Source: Enterobacter cancerogenus (GTDB lineage: Bacteria; Pseudomonadota; Gammaproteobacteria; Enterobacterales; Enterobacteriaceae). Taken from it: 64,000 nt of DNA. The notes under the pieces are model-generated. The model was not told the DNA's origin and ran no database searches. It was given only the letters and a program-made list of their open reading frames with translations. The stretch is from contig JRUP01000019.1 of the NCBI GenBank assembly GCA_000773965.1, positions 1-64,000 on the forward strand. Direction: 5' to 3'. The position numbers were made by a program, and so were the translations under genes. This document shows positions 19,289 to 26,522 of this stretch, in pieces (position 1 is the first letter of the stretch; every line of letters starts with the position of its first letter).

Positions 19289-19312
19289 CGCCCTGTGCTA
19301 TAGTGCAGGGCG
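19289..19312 (+). promoter_or_regulatory. Hairpin containing an extended -10 element ahead of uxuR
   Basis: CGCCCTG (19289-19295) pairs with CAGGGCG (19306-19312). The loop holds TGCTATAGT, a good extended -10 sequence, so the element may both attenuate read-through from uxaC and serve as a uxuR promoter. There is no convincing -35 at normal spacing. Confidence 0.4.
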
Positions 19313-19366
19313 CAATTGATGGCAGCGTCAGTGGTCGTCAACTTCTTAATCAGCAGAAAAGAGCTC

Positions 19367-20134
19367 ATGAAAACACAAGCATCAGCGCAGCGCCCTTATC
19401 AGGAAGTGGGGGAAATGTTGCGAAACATGATTATGCAAAAGCAGTATGCCGTGGGCGAACGCTTGCCACCTGAGCGTGAACTGGCTGCGCTGCTGGATGT
19501 GACCCGCACGCTGGTGCGTGAAGCACTGATCATGCTGGAGCTGGAAGGCTTGATTGAAGTGCGTCGTGGTGCCGGGATCTACGTGGTAAACGACAGTCCT
19601 GCACCGCGCGCGATGACACAAGCCGCCTGTAACGATGCCGGCCCGTTTGAGATGCTGCAGGCGCGTCAATTGCTGGAGAGTAATATCGCGGAGTTTGCTG
19701 CCCTACAGGCCACCCGTGAAGACATCATCAAGATGCGACAGGCGCTGGAATTGGAAGAGAAAGAACTCGCTTCTGGCGCGGTCAACGAAAGCGAGAACGG
19801 CGATCGTAACTTCCACTTAGCGATTGCCGAAGCCACCCATAACAGCATGTTGGTCGAGTTGTTCAAACAATCCTGGCAGTGGCGTGAAGACAATGTGATG
19901 TGGAGTCAGTTACATCGTCATCTGGTGAACACTCATTACCGTAAGCAGTGGCTCGACGATCACAAGAAGATCCTCGCCACATTGATCAAGAAAGACGCGC
20001 GCGCCGCCAAGCAAGCCATGTGGCAGCATCTGGAGAATGTAAAACAGCGACTGCTGGAGTTTTCAGATGTCGATGACATCGATTTTGATGGCTATCTGTT
20101 TGAATCCTGGCCACTGGACAGCGCCAACGGCTAG
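19367..20134 (+). CDS. uxuR: GntR/FadR-family repressor of hexuronate genes
   Basis: A 255-residue regulator very similar to E. coli UxuR from memory: N-terminal winged helix QRPYQEVGEMLRNMI and GERLPPERELAALLDVTRT, LVREALIMLELEGLIEVRRGAGIYV, then the FCD effector domain with GPFEMLQARQLLESNIAEF, FHLAIAEATHNSMLVELF and HLENVKQRLLEFS. It represses uxu genes and is relieved by fructuronate in E. coli. Candidate operators lie upstream of uxuA. The ATG at 19367 is chosen to match UxuR; an in-frame start 17 codons earlier is unsupported. Confidence 0.92.
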   Translation: MKTQASAQRPYQEVGEMLRNMIMQKQYAVGERLPPERELAALLDVTRTLVREALIMLELEGLIEVRRGAGIYVVNDSPAPRAMTQAACNDAGPFEMLQARQLLESNIAEFAALQATREDIIKMRQALELEEKELASGAVNESENGDRNFHLAIAEATHNSMLVELFKQSWQWREDNVMWSQLHRHLVNTHYRKQWLDDHKKILATLIKKDARAAKQAMWQHLENVKQRLLEFSDVDDIDFDGYLFESWPLDSANG

Positions 20135-20137
20135 AAC

Positions 20138-20159
20138 AAGCCCTTGTTACCAAGGGCTT
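20138..20159. terminator. Bidirectional terminator between uxuR and an aminotransferase gene
   Basis: Nine-base arms AAGCCCTTG and CAAGGGCTT enclose a 4-base loop three bases after the uxuR stop; the convergent gene ends at 20168. Only a short T-run follows. Confidence 0.65.
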
Positions 20160-20167
20160 TCAGGCGA

Positions 20168-21355
20168 TTACTGCGGTAATGAAGCTTTCAAACGCTGTGC
20201 TGCTACGGCCAGATTGGTTTCCGATACTGAGGCATACGAAATACGCAGCGTTGAAGTATCCGGATTATCACAGTAGAAAAACTCACCCGGGACATACACC
20301 ACACCCTTGCTCAGCGTGGTTTTCAGCCATTCGGTGGTGTTGAAGGCTTCTTTGAACGTTGCCCACAGGAACATGCCACCCAGCGGGCGATAGAAGTGCA
20401 GCTGATCCCCCAACTCCGTCTCCAGCGCTGCACACAATGCATCGCACTTCTGCTTATAGGCCGCGCGGATCAAGCGAATCTGCTCCGGCAAGCGACCGGT
20501 TTCCAGATAATGACGCGTCAGGGATTGTGACAAGGCACTGGTGTGCAGATCCGTTGCCTGCTTCAGGTTCACCACTGATGACTTCAACCAGCCCGGCATG
20601 GTGATCCAGCCAACGCGTGCGCCCGGTGCCAGGATTTTGGAGAAGGTCGAGGTATAAATCACATTCTCGCTGGCCCCCATCGCTTGCGCATGGGATTTCA
20701 ATGGGCGGAATGTTTGATTGGTGAAGTTGATCTCGCTGTAGGGATCGTCTTCAAAAATCAGGAAATCATACTGCTTCGCCAACGCGACTAACTGCTGACG
20801 ACGCACATCAGATAAGGTGACGCCGCTTGGATTGCCAAAGGTCGGAACGATATACACGGCTTTGATTGGTGTCTGTTTGACCAGCTCTTCCAGCTCATCA
20901 ACAATCATGCCTTCGCCGTCAGTGCCAACAGATTTGAACTGCGCTTCAGCCAACTGAAAAACCTGCAATGCGGCGAGATAAGTTGGACGCTCCACCACCA
21001 CCACATCACCAGGGTTGATTAACGCGCGGGCAAGAATATCCAGTGACTGCTGGGAGCCAGAAGTGATCACCACGTCGTCTGGCGTGCAATCAATACCGCG
21101 GTCGGCTGAAATGCGGCAGATCGCTTCACGTAATAGCGGATCCCCTTCACTCAAGCCATATTGAAATGCGTTGTGACCATCCTGCGACAAGGCGCGATCC
21201 ATGGCGATCTGCAGGCCTTCGGTATCAAACAGGTCGGGATTCGGGATGCCACCACCCAGAGAAATCACCCCTTCCATTTTGCTGTGTTTCAATAAATCAC
21301 GAATGGCAGATGAATGAATGCGTTGAACGCTTTTGGACAATTTTTGCGACGACAT
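20168..21355 (-). CDS. PLP-dependent class I/II aminotransferase (LysN / 2-aminoadipate transaminase-like)
   Basis: A 395-residue fold-type I aminotransferase. Features in order: ISLGGGIPNPDLFD (substrate arm), ITSGSQQSLDILARALINPGD, the PLP-contacting FGNPSGVTL and FEDDPYSEINF, and the Schiff-base lysine in STFSKILAPGARVGWI near residue 240. It is the catalytic domain without the MocR-type DNA-binding part. Relatives act on 2-aminoadipate, aromatic or branched-chain amino acids; the substrate here is open. The ATG follows AAAGG. It converges on uxuR and is probably unrelated to hexuronates. Confidence 0.85.
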   Translation of the reverse strand: MSSQKLSKSVQRIHSSAIRDLLKHSKMEGVISLGGGIPNPDLFDTEGLQIAMDRALSQDGHNAFQYGLSEGDPLLREAICRISADRGIDCTPDDVVITSGSQQSLDILARALINPGDVVVVERPTYLAALQVFQLAEAQFKSVGTDGEGMIVDELEELVKQTPIKAVYIVPTFGNPSGVTLSDVRRQQLVALAKQYDFLIFEDDPYSEINFTNQTFRPLKSHAQAMGASENVIYTSTFSKILAPGARVGWITMPGWLKSSVVNLKQATDLHTSALSQSLTRHYLETGRLPEQIRLIRAAYKQKCDALCAALETELGDQLHFYRPLGGMFLWATFKEAFNTTEWLKTTLSKGVVYVPGEFFYCDNPDTSTLRISYASVSETNLAVAAQRLKASLPQ

Positions 21356-21504
21356 AAAACCTTTACCTGATTATTTTTTTCTAAGACTAAATTCATAACA
21401 TAAGTTAGCTAAGCTGATAATCACATTTTCACTGTCTGGCAAAGAGAATTTAGTGCCGGAAGGTAACTACCGATATTGAGAAAAAATCACCTGTTGAAAC
21501 TAAC

Positions 21505-21534
21505 GAAAAAAGGCGGAGGGGTGAGCTCCGCCTT
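21505..21534 (-). terminator. Rho-independent terminator of the toxin mRNA
   Basis: Read on the minus strand, AAGGCGGA and TCCGCCTT form an 8-bp stem (21510-21517 with 21527-21534) followed by a run of seven T, a canonical terminator 15 bases after the toxin stop codon. Confidence 0.75.
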
Positions 21535-21548
21535 GCTTCAAGTTCCGG

Positions 21549-21638
21549 TCAATGTGCCTGACCGGTCAGTTGCAAAAGGGCAACGATGATTTGCAGGATC
21601 ACCCGGACCAGGTCCAGGAGTAACCGAACAAGTTCCAT
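21549..21638 (-). CDS. TisB/ShoB/Zor-like small hydrophobic toxin peptide (type I toxin-antitoxin)
   Basis: A 29-residue peptide starting MELVRLLLDL and containing ILQIIVALLQL, ending TGQAH. E. coli TisB is also 29 residues, starts M-x-LV and has a LIVAALQLL core; ShoB and ZorO have the same kind of core. In E. coli TisB inserts in the inner membrane, depolarises it and promotes persistence after DNA damage. The ATG has a strong AGGAGAAGGA site. Upstream lie a LexA box, a long untranslated leader and a divergent small RNA with 17-nt complementarity to that leader, the same plan as tisB/istR. It is too short for standard gene finders. Two longer overlapping frames here have no such support. 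Confidence 0.75.
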   Translation of the reverse strand: MELVRLLLDLVRVILQIIVALLQLTGQAH

Positions 21639-21718
21639 CACTTTCCTTCTCCTCTGACAGGAGCGCGCTTTTCAGCCTTCGGAGCTTTGACTCCACCCGC
21701 CGATGGCCTGAGCACAGC

Positions 21719-21735
21719 TGTGAGGAGTGCTGAGC
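21719..21735 (-). other. Antitoxin-RNA binding site in the toxin mRNA leader
   Basis: TGTGAGGAGTGCTGAGC on the plus strand here is repeated exactly at 21914-21930, at the 5' end of the divergent small RNA. Since the toxin mRNA is copied from the other strand, the RNAs can form 17 continuous base pairs plus two more after one mismatch. The site is about 80 bases upstream of the toxin start codon, like the standby site that IstR-1 blocks in tisB. Confidence 0.7.
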
Positions 21736-21848
21736 GCCACTCATTGTGGAAGCCACAGGCCAGCACCACCTGAAACCTGCCGGGATTTGACAATCCGCGC
21801 CCCTGGGAGTCATCAGAAAACAATGAGACTGCGCTCGCCACCCAACAC

Positions 21849-21864
21849 CTGTATAACCATACAG
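21849..21864 (-). promoter_or_regulatory. LexA box (SOS operator) of the toxin promoter
   Basis: CTGTATAACCATACAG keeps both CTGT and ACAG half sites at the exact 8-base spacing of the LexA consensus, with TA after the second half as in consensus. On the minus strand it overlaps plausible -10 sequences (TATGGT, or GTTATAC), with TTTCAA 17 bases upstream of TATGGT. Transcription from here would run toward the toxin gene. Confidence 0.8.
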
Positions 21865-21878
21865 TACTTTTGCGAAAC

Positions 21879-21907
21879 TTGAAATATTCTCCCGCACATT
21901 TTATGAT
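21879..21907 (+). promoter_or_regulatory. Sigma-70 promoter of the divergent small RNA
   Basis: TTGAAA at 21879-21884 and TATGAT at 21902-21907 are separated by exactly 17 bases, a near-consensus promoter without an SOS box, as expected of a constitutive antitoxin RNA. The expected start is near 21914. Confidence 0.75.
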
Positions 21908-21913
21908 TTGCTT

Positions 21914-22008
21914 TGTGAGGAGTGCTGAGCACCCCGTTCGCAACGCGGTTACCAGCCGGTTAGCGAACATAAAAAAAGGATTTGGCTTAATGGCCAAATC
22001 CTTTTTTA
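21914..22008 (+). ncRNA. IstR-like antitoxin small RNA
   Basis: A transcript of about 95 nt is bounded by a near-consensus promoter and a strong intrinsic terminator, with no open frame. Its first 17 nt (TGTGAGGAGTGCTGAGC) are complementary to the toxin mRNA leader at 21719-21735. A middle hairpin (GTTCGC at 21936-21941 with GCGAAC at 21963-21968) precedes the terminator stem. This matches IstR-1 of E. coli in size, divergent orientation, 5'-located pairing region and constitutive promoter. Exact ends are predictions. Confidence 0.7.
21973..22008. terminator. Strong bidirectional terminator (small RNA and PQQ dehydrogenase gene)
   Basis: GGATTTGGC (21978-21986) pairs with GCCAAATCC (21993-22001), flanked by seven A on the left and six T on the right, so it works in both directions. 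It ends the plus-strand small RNA and the minus-strand gene whose stop is at 22022. Confidence 0.85.
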
Positions 22009-22021
22009 TTGCCTGCAGAAA

Positions 22022-23314
22022 TCAGTTGGCGGAGCTAACACGCCAAATGGCATTACCCGCATCATCCGCGATAAGCACACCGCCCTGCTGATCTGACGCC
22101 AGTCCGACCGGTAAGCCCCGTACCTGTTTTTGGTCATCGGTCAGGAATCCGCTCACCACCGGCTGTGGCTGACCAACCGGTTTCCCGTTTTCGAATTTCA
22201 CCCACACCACCTGATAGCCATTCAACGGCGTGCGATTCCAGCTGCCATGCTCACTAACAAACGCCCCACCACGATACTGCGGCATGTTGTCAGCGCCATA
22301 GAACAGCAGGCCGAGCGGTGCCACGTGTGAACTGAGCGCGTAATCTGGCTTGATGGCTTTTTCTACTAAGTCAGGCCGCTGTGGCTGGGCCCGCACATCG
22401 ACATGTTGGCCATAATAGCTGTACGGCCAGCCGTAAAAGCCTTTGTCCTGCAGCGAGGTCATATAATCCGGCACCAGGTCCGAGCCAATCTCGTCGCGTT
22501 CATTAACGATCGCCCACAGCTTGCCCGTTTGCGGTTCCCATTGCAGACCGGTGGGGTTGCGCAGCCCACTGGCATAGATACGGCTGGCACCACTCGCCGC
22601 ATCGACTTCGAGTACCGCCGCTCGACGATATTCGGCACCAATGCCATTTTCCGTAATGTTACTGTTTGACCCTACGCCGACATACAGCTTGCTGCCGTCA
22701 GGGCTGGCCAGCAGTGACTTAGTCCAGTGATGGTTAATCGGCCCGCCGGGCAGTTCAGTCACCACCACGGGTGGCGTACGAATCTCAGTTTGTCCGGTTT
22801 CATACGGGAATTTCACCAGGCTATCGGCGTTCGCAACATACAACGTATTGCCCACCAGCTGCATGCCAAACGGCGCAGTCAGATTATCGATAAATCGGTG
22901 CTGCTCCCATTTGCCATTCACATTACGCAACAGCGTGATGCGATTGCCGCCCGCCCCGCCTTTGCCCGAAGCATTTTTCACGAGACCGGTAATGAGATCT
23001 TTCGGCGCAGTGGTGGGTTTTGGTGTGCCGTTGGATTCGGCCACCAGCACATCATTGTTCGGCAGCACCAGCACCTGACGTGGATGCTGTAAGTTATCAG
23101 CGATCTTTTCAATCTTCAGCCCGTCTGCCACTTTTGGCATTTCACCGGCTTTCCAGGGGATACCCTCCGGCACCTGCATCGGCGGTACAAAAAAGTTTTG
23201 CGCCTGGGGAAGTTCAGGATTGGGGCCAATCTGTTTTTGCGGATCGATAAGTGCGCCATCATCACAGGCGCTGAGAAGCATGGCGAGGGTCACTGCACTC
23301 AGAATCTGTTTCAT
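22022..23314 (-). CDS. PQQ-dependent sugar dehydrogenase lipoprotein (sorbosone/soluble-glucose dehydrogenase-like beta-propeller)
   Basis: A 430-residue protein with a lipoprotein signal (MKQILSAVTLAMLLSAC; Cys17 after LLSA). The body is a six-bladed quinoprotein propeller of the sGDH/L-sorbosone dehydrogenase group: LQHPRQVLVLPNNDVLVAES, GMQLVGNTLYVAN, YASGLRNPTGLQWEPQTGKLWAIVNERDE, SSHVAPLGLLFY and FVSEHGSWNR. Catalytic-type His/Arg residues occur in the NHHW and GLRNP segments. The cofactor would come from the pqq operon in this window. It overlaps the upstream DUF2231 gene by four bases, suggesting a membrane partner in electron transfer. The sugar substrate is unknown. Confidence 0.8.
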   Translation of the reverse strand: MKQILSAVTLAMLLSACDDGALIDPQKQIGPNPELPQAQNFFVPPMQVPEGIPWKAGEMPKVADGLKIEKIADNLQHPRQVLVLPNNDVLVAESNGTPKPTTAPKDLITGLVKNASGKGGAGGNRITLLRNVNGKWEQHRFIDNLTAPFGMQLVGNTLYVANADSLVKFPYETGQTEIRTPPVVVTELPGGPINHHWTKSLLASPDGSKLYVGVGSNSNITENGIGAEYRRAAVLEVDAASGASRIYASGLRNPTGLQWEPQTGKLWAIVNERDEIGSDLVPDYMTSLQDKGFYGWPYSYYGQHVDVRAQPQRPDLVEKAIKPDYALSSHVAPLGLLFYGADNMPQYRGGAFVSEHGSWNRTPLNGYQVVWVKFENGKPVGQPQPVVSGFLTDDQKQVRGLPVGLASDQQGGVLIADDAGNAIWRVSSAN

Positions 23315-23733
23315 GCGCGACCTCCTGCTGTGGTGCGTCCACGCAGCGCTAACTGCACGTTGGCGAGCAACAGCAGTGCCACCACCAGAGTCGACAACGT
23401 TACCCCAAGCGGCACCACGGCATACGCATCACGACTATGAACAAAAGCATTCGCGATAGCCACGACGATGGCCAGCAGTGACAGCCAGAAATGGGTCTTT
23501 TCACTGGGATAAGGCCCGCGGAATAAGTAAACAAGACTGATTAATCTTGGCAGAATGGCGAGCACCAGACCGATAGCAATCAACCAGCTGGCTGATTTGG
23601 TCCACATGATGACGAAGGTTTGCAGATAGATGATATCAAACAGCCAGGCCGCAACAAAAAAGCCCAGCGGCAGCGGCTCCAGCAGAGCGTAAAGCCCCAC
23701 TGCAAACGCTGAACGTCCCGAGGTATACAACAT
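23311..23733 (-). CDS. DUF2231 family small membrane protein
   Basis: A 140-residue integral membrane protein with about four hydrophobic helices (PLPLGFFVAAWLFDIIYL, WLIAIGLVLAILPRLISLVYLF, FWLSLLAIVVAIANAFVHSRDAYAVVPLG and LSTLVVALLLLANVQLAL). The His and Asp in AFVHSRDAY fit DUF2231, a family often next to PQQ or haem-linked oxidoreductases. Its stop overlaps the start of the PQQ dehydrogenase lipoprotein gene, so it is translationally coupled and may be its membrane electron acceptor or anchor; that role is inferred. The ATG has GGGAG upstream. Confidence 0.7.
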   Translation of the reverse strand: MLYTSGRSAFAVGLYALLEPLPLGFFVAAWLFDIIYLQTFVIMWTKSASWLIAIGLVLAILPRLISLVYLFRGPYPSEKTHFWLSLLAIVVAIANAFVHSRDAYAVVPLGVTLSTLVVALLLLANVQLALRGRTTAGGRA

Positions 23734-23865
23734 TTCACTCTCCCTATTACGTTTATTATTCAGGCGATGGCTGCGTTTCGCTTCCCCGAAATCGCAGCCA
23801 ACCGCCTGTAAAATATTAGTAAAGATGAAGAGTAATGCGCGCGATTACCGCAAAAAGCCTAAAGG

Positions 23866-24981
23866 TTATGACTTATCCGCAGGCAGTGTCACCCAATAGC
23901 CCGGCTGATAAGGCAGTGGCAGAAACTTCTCATGGAACTCACGGAAGGTGGCGTCAGGATCGAGATCTTTGAACAGATCCGGATGCAGCCACTTGGCCAT
24001 CGCCTGAATCGCGACAAACTGATATGGGCTGTCGTAGAACTGGTGCCAGATGGCGTGTGCATTGCCGTTGTGGGCAACTGGCAGGGTTTTAAACGCATCG
24101 CGCATCATCAGTAACTTCAGACGTGCCGTGGCTTCTTTGGTGTCTGCGCCAGGGCCGACGCCTACCCATTTGCCCACGGTGTTGTAGTTCTTCCAGTTGG
24201 CACCGGTCACTACCACCACATCCGGACGGCTGGCAATGATTTGCTCTGGGTTCAGGGTACCGAAGGTGCCAGGGATGAGATCTTTAGCGATATTGCTCCC
24301 GCCGGAGATTTCGACCATCTGACCAAAGTTCTCATTACCAAACGACATGCAGCATTCATCGGTGTAGCCGCCAGCGCGGTCAATCATCACTTTTGGACGT
24401 GTGCCGGTGAAGTTTTTCAGGCGGTCGGTCACCTTTTCGATCTGCGCGCGGCGGAAAGCCACAATCTCTTCAGCACGCTGCGGGTTGTTGACCAGTTCGC
24501 CCATGATGCGGATGCTTTTCTCGGCGTGCTCCATCGGCTTCTCACGGAAGTCGATAAACACCACCGGAACGCCCACCGCCTGCAACTTCTCAATCAACTT
24601 GCCTTCATCCGTGGCGGCTTTTGATTCGAGGTTCATCAGCACCAGGTCCGGCTTTAACGTCAGCGCCTGCTCAACGTTGAAGGTGCCGTCTTTCGCTCCA
24701 CCAAAGGTCGGCAGCTTTTTGATCTCAGGATATTTTTTCTCGTACGCCATGTAGCCGTCGTAGTCGGCCTTATGGAAATCATCACGCCAGCCCACTACGC
24801 GATGGAAAGGCGCGGCGGTATCGAATGCCGCCAGCAGATACATCTGACGCCCTTCACCCAGAATGATACGTTTGGATTCTTCTTTGACTTCAACCTGACG
24901 CCCTGCGATGTCGGTGATGATTTTTGCCGAAGCAGAACCCGTTACAGCCAGTAACCCCAGTGCTAACAGCCATTTTTTCAT
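23866..24981 (-). CDS. Iron-siderophore-type ABC transporter substrate-binding protein, Fur-regulated orphan
   Basis: A 371-residue periplasmic binding protein of the helical-backbone (FepB/FhuD/BtuF) class with a signal peptide MKKWLLALGLLAVTGSASA. Two lobes are seen: IITDIAGRQVEVKEESKRIIL with PDLVLMN at the end of lobe one, and PEQIIASRPDVVVVTGANW with MAKWLHPDLFKDLDPDATFREFHEKFL at the C-terminus. An unusual DECCMSFGNENFGQM segment (adjacent Cys-Cys) sits mid-protein. A Fur box lies 20 bases ahead of the start. No permease or ATPase is nearby, so it must work with a distant system. Confidence 0.8.
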   Translation of the reverse strand: MKKWLLALGLLAVTGSASAKIITDIAGRQVEVKEESKRIILGEGRQMYLLAAFDTAAPFHRVVGWRDDFHKADYDGYMAYEKKYPEIKKLPTFGGAKDGTFNVEQALTLKPDLVLMNLESKAATDEGKLIEKLQAVGVPVVFIDFREKPMEHAEKSIRIMGELVNNPQRAEEIVAFRRAQIEKVTDRLKNFTGTRPKVMIDRAGGYTDECCMSFGNENFGQMVEISGGSNIAKDLIPGTFGTLNPEQIIASRPDVVVVTGANWKNYNTVGKWVGVGPGADTKEATARLKLLMMRDAFKTLPVAHNGNAHAIWHQFYDSPYQFVAIQAMAKWLHPDLFKDLDPDATFREFHEKFLPLPYQPGYWVTLPADKS

Positions 24982-25000
24982 TTTGTCTACCCATACAAAT

Positions 25001-25019
25001 GATAATGATTATTATTAAA
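25001..25019. promoter_or_regulatory. Fur box
   Basis: GATAATGATTATTATTAAA matches the 19-bp Fur consensus at 15 positions and lies just upstream of the iron-binding-protein gene. The rest of the 24982-25307 gap contains a 9-bp inverted pair (ATTACCTGG at 25036-25044 and CCAGGTAAT about 125 bases later), an AT-rich stretch before the dehydratase gene, and no credible gene. Confidence 0.75.
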
Positions 25020-25307
25020 ATTTCGCGGCGTCACTATTACCTGGCTGAAAAGAAATGAAAAGCCCCAGCGACACATTTTTTTACATCCCCTTGCCGTTTT
25101 TCTTACTGTGTAGCCGCTCACAAAACGACCTCCTTTCGTGAAAGTGCTCACAGCACCCCATGCAACTGCCCAGGTAATGACCTTCTCTTCCCGCACTTCA
25201 CCTAATGCGTAAACAAATTGTGAACGCTAAATTACGAATTGAAACGCTGTTTTATTTTTAATTTAACGCTCGCCCTGAGCATGGAAATCCTGTCTGGAGG
25301 TCTTACC

Positions 25308-26462
25308 GTGAAGATCAGCGCCATTGATGTCACTCTCTTTACCTACCCTACGCGCCGCGTATCAGATAGCGCGGGCCACTCGCACCCTGGTGCAGAAGCC
25401 GATGCGCAAATGGCGCTGCTCACGCTAACCAGCGAAGACGGCGATTGCGGATATGCTTTCGCACCGGCCGAAGTCATACGGCCGCATGTGGTCAACGCCT
25501 TCTTCCGCAAGGTATTGATCGGGCAAAACGCTTTTGATCGTGAACGCCTGTGGCTGGATCTGGTGCACTGGCAGCGTGGCAGCGCGCACCAACTCACCGA
25601 GCGCGCCCTCTCCGCTGTCGAACAGGCAATGTGGGATCTGATTGGCCGCAAGCTTAAGCAACCGGTGCATAAGCTGCTGGGCGGCTATCGCGAAAAAATT
25701 CCCGCCTACGGCAGCACCATGTGTGGCGACGAACTGGAAGGCGGCCTCTCAACGCCAGATGAGTATGCGCAGTTTGCTGAAAAGCTGGTGGCGCGTGGTT
25801 ATAAGGCGATCAAGTTACATACCTGGATGCCGCCGGTCTCCTTTGCACCCAGCACCACGATGGATATCAAGGCCTGCGCGGCGGTGCGCGAAGCGGTGGG
25901 CCCGGATATCGCCCTGATGCTGGATGGCTACCACTGGTACAGCCGCAGTGAGGCGCTCACCATCGGCAAAGCGCTGGAAAAGCTCAACTTCGCCTGGTTT
26001 GAAGAGCCGATGGAAGAGGAGAGCATGGCCTCTTACGCCTGGCTGGCGGAGAACCTCAGCATTGACGTACTCGGCCCGGAAAGCCTCGGCGGCAAACACC
26101 ACAGTCGTGCCGACTGGGTGCGTGCTGGTGCCTGTGACATCCTGCGTGCCGGAGCCAACGGCGTCGGTGGCATCTCTGCCACCCTGAAAGTGGCCAGCCT
26201 GGCAGAAGCCTTCGGCATGGATTGTGAAGTGCACGGCAACGGCGCGGCCAGCATTGCGGTGGTGGGTGCGATCCGTAACTGCCGCTGGTACGAACGGGGG
26301 TTGTTGCACCCTTTCCTCGATTACGAACAGCCGCCGGCCTACCTCAATAGTCTGGTCGATCCGATGGACGATCAGGGCTTTGTTCACCTGCCTACCCGGC
26401 CTGGACTTGGGGAGGACATTAATTTCAGCTGGATTGAAACGCATACGCTCAATCGCTGGTAA
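25308..26462 (+). CDS. Mandelate racemase/muconate lactonizing (enolase superfamily) dehydratase
   Basis: A 384-residue enolase-superfamily enzyme. The capping domain MKISAIDVTLFTYPTRRVSD is followed by the barrel: KAIKLHTW (KxH base motif), metal ligands in MLDGYHWY, WFEEPMEEE and LGPESLGG, and the catalytic His in CEVHGNGAASIA. These enzymes abstract a proton alpha to a carboxylate; sugar-acid dehydration is the commonest role. I chose GTG at 25308, with GGAGG seven bases upstream, over in-frame starts upstream. It precedes a complete dipeptide-type ABC transporter in the same direction, so the imported compound is probably its substrate or precursor. Confidence 0.8.
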   Translation: MKISAIDVTLFTYPTRRVSDSAGHSHPGAEADAQMALLTLTSEDGDCGYAFAPAEVIRPHVVNAFFRKVLIGQNAFDRERLWLDLVHWQRGSAHQLTERALSAVEQAMWDLIGRKLKQPVHKLLGGYREKIPAYGSTMCGDELEGGLSTPDEYAQFAEKLVARGYKAIKLHTWMPPVSFAPSTTMDIKACAAVREAVGPDIALMLDGYHWYSRSEALTIGKALEKLNFAWFEEPMEEESMASYAWLAENLSIDVLGPESLGGKHHSRADWVRAGACDILRAGANGVGGISATLKVASLAEAFGMDCEVHGNGAASIAVVGAIRNCRWYERGLLHPFLDYEQPPAYLNSLVDPMDDQGFVHLPTRPGLGEDINFSWIETHTLNRW

Positions 26463-26522
26463 GCGTCGAACACAAGCAGTACGGCAAACAACTATAAACC
26501 TCTGACCTGCTGGACTTTGCTT

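Noticed and set aside
21538..21897. A 119-codon minus-strand frame overlapping the toxin gene and LexA region
   Set aside because: It has no ribosome site, no recognisable composition, and spans the LexA box and leader; the 29-residue peptide with strong ribosome site and terminator explains the region better. A second 119-codon frame at 21638-21997 is rejected for the same reasons.
24987..25196. A 69-codon minus-strand frame upstream of the Fur-regulated gene
   Set aside because: It includes the Fur box and promoter region and has no ribosome site or recognisable features.
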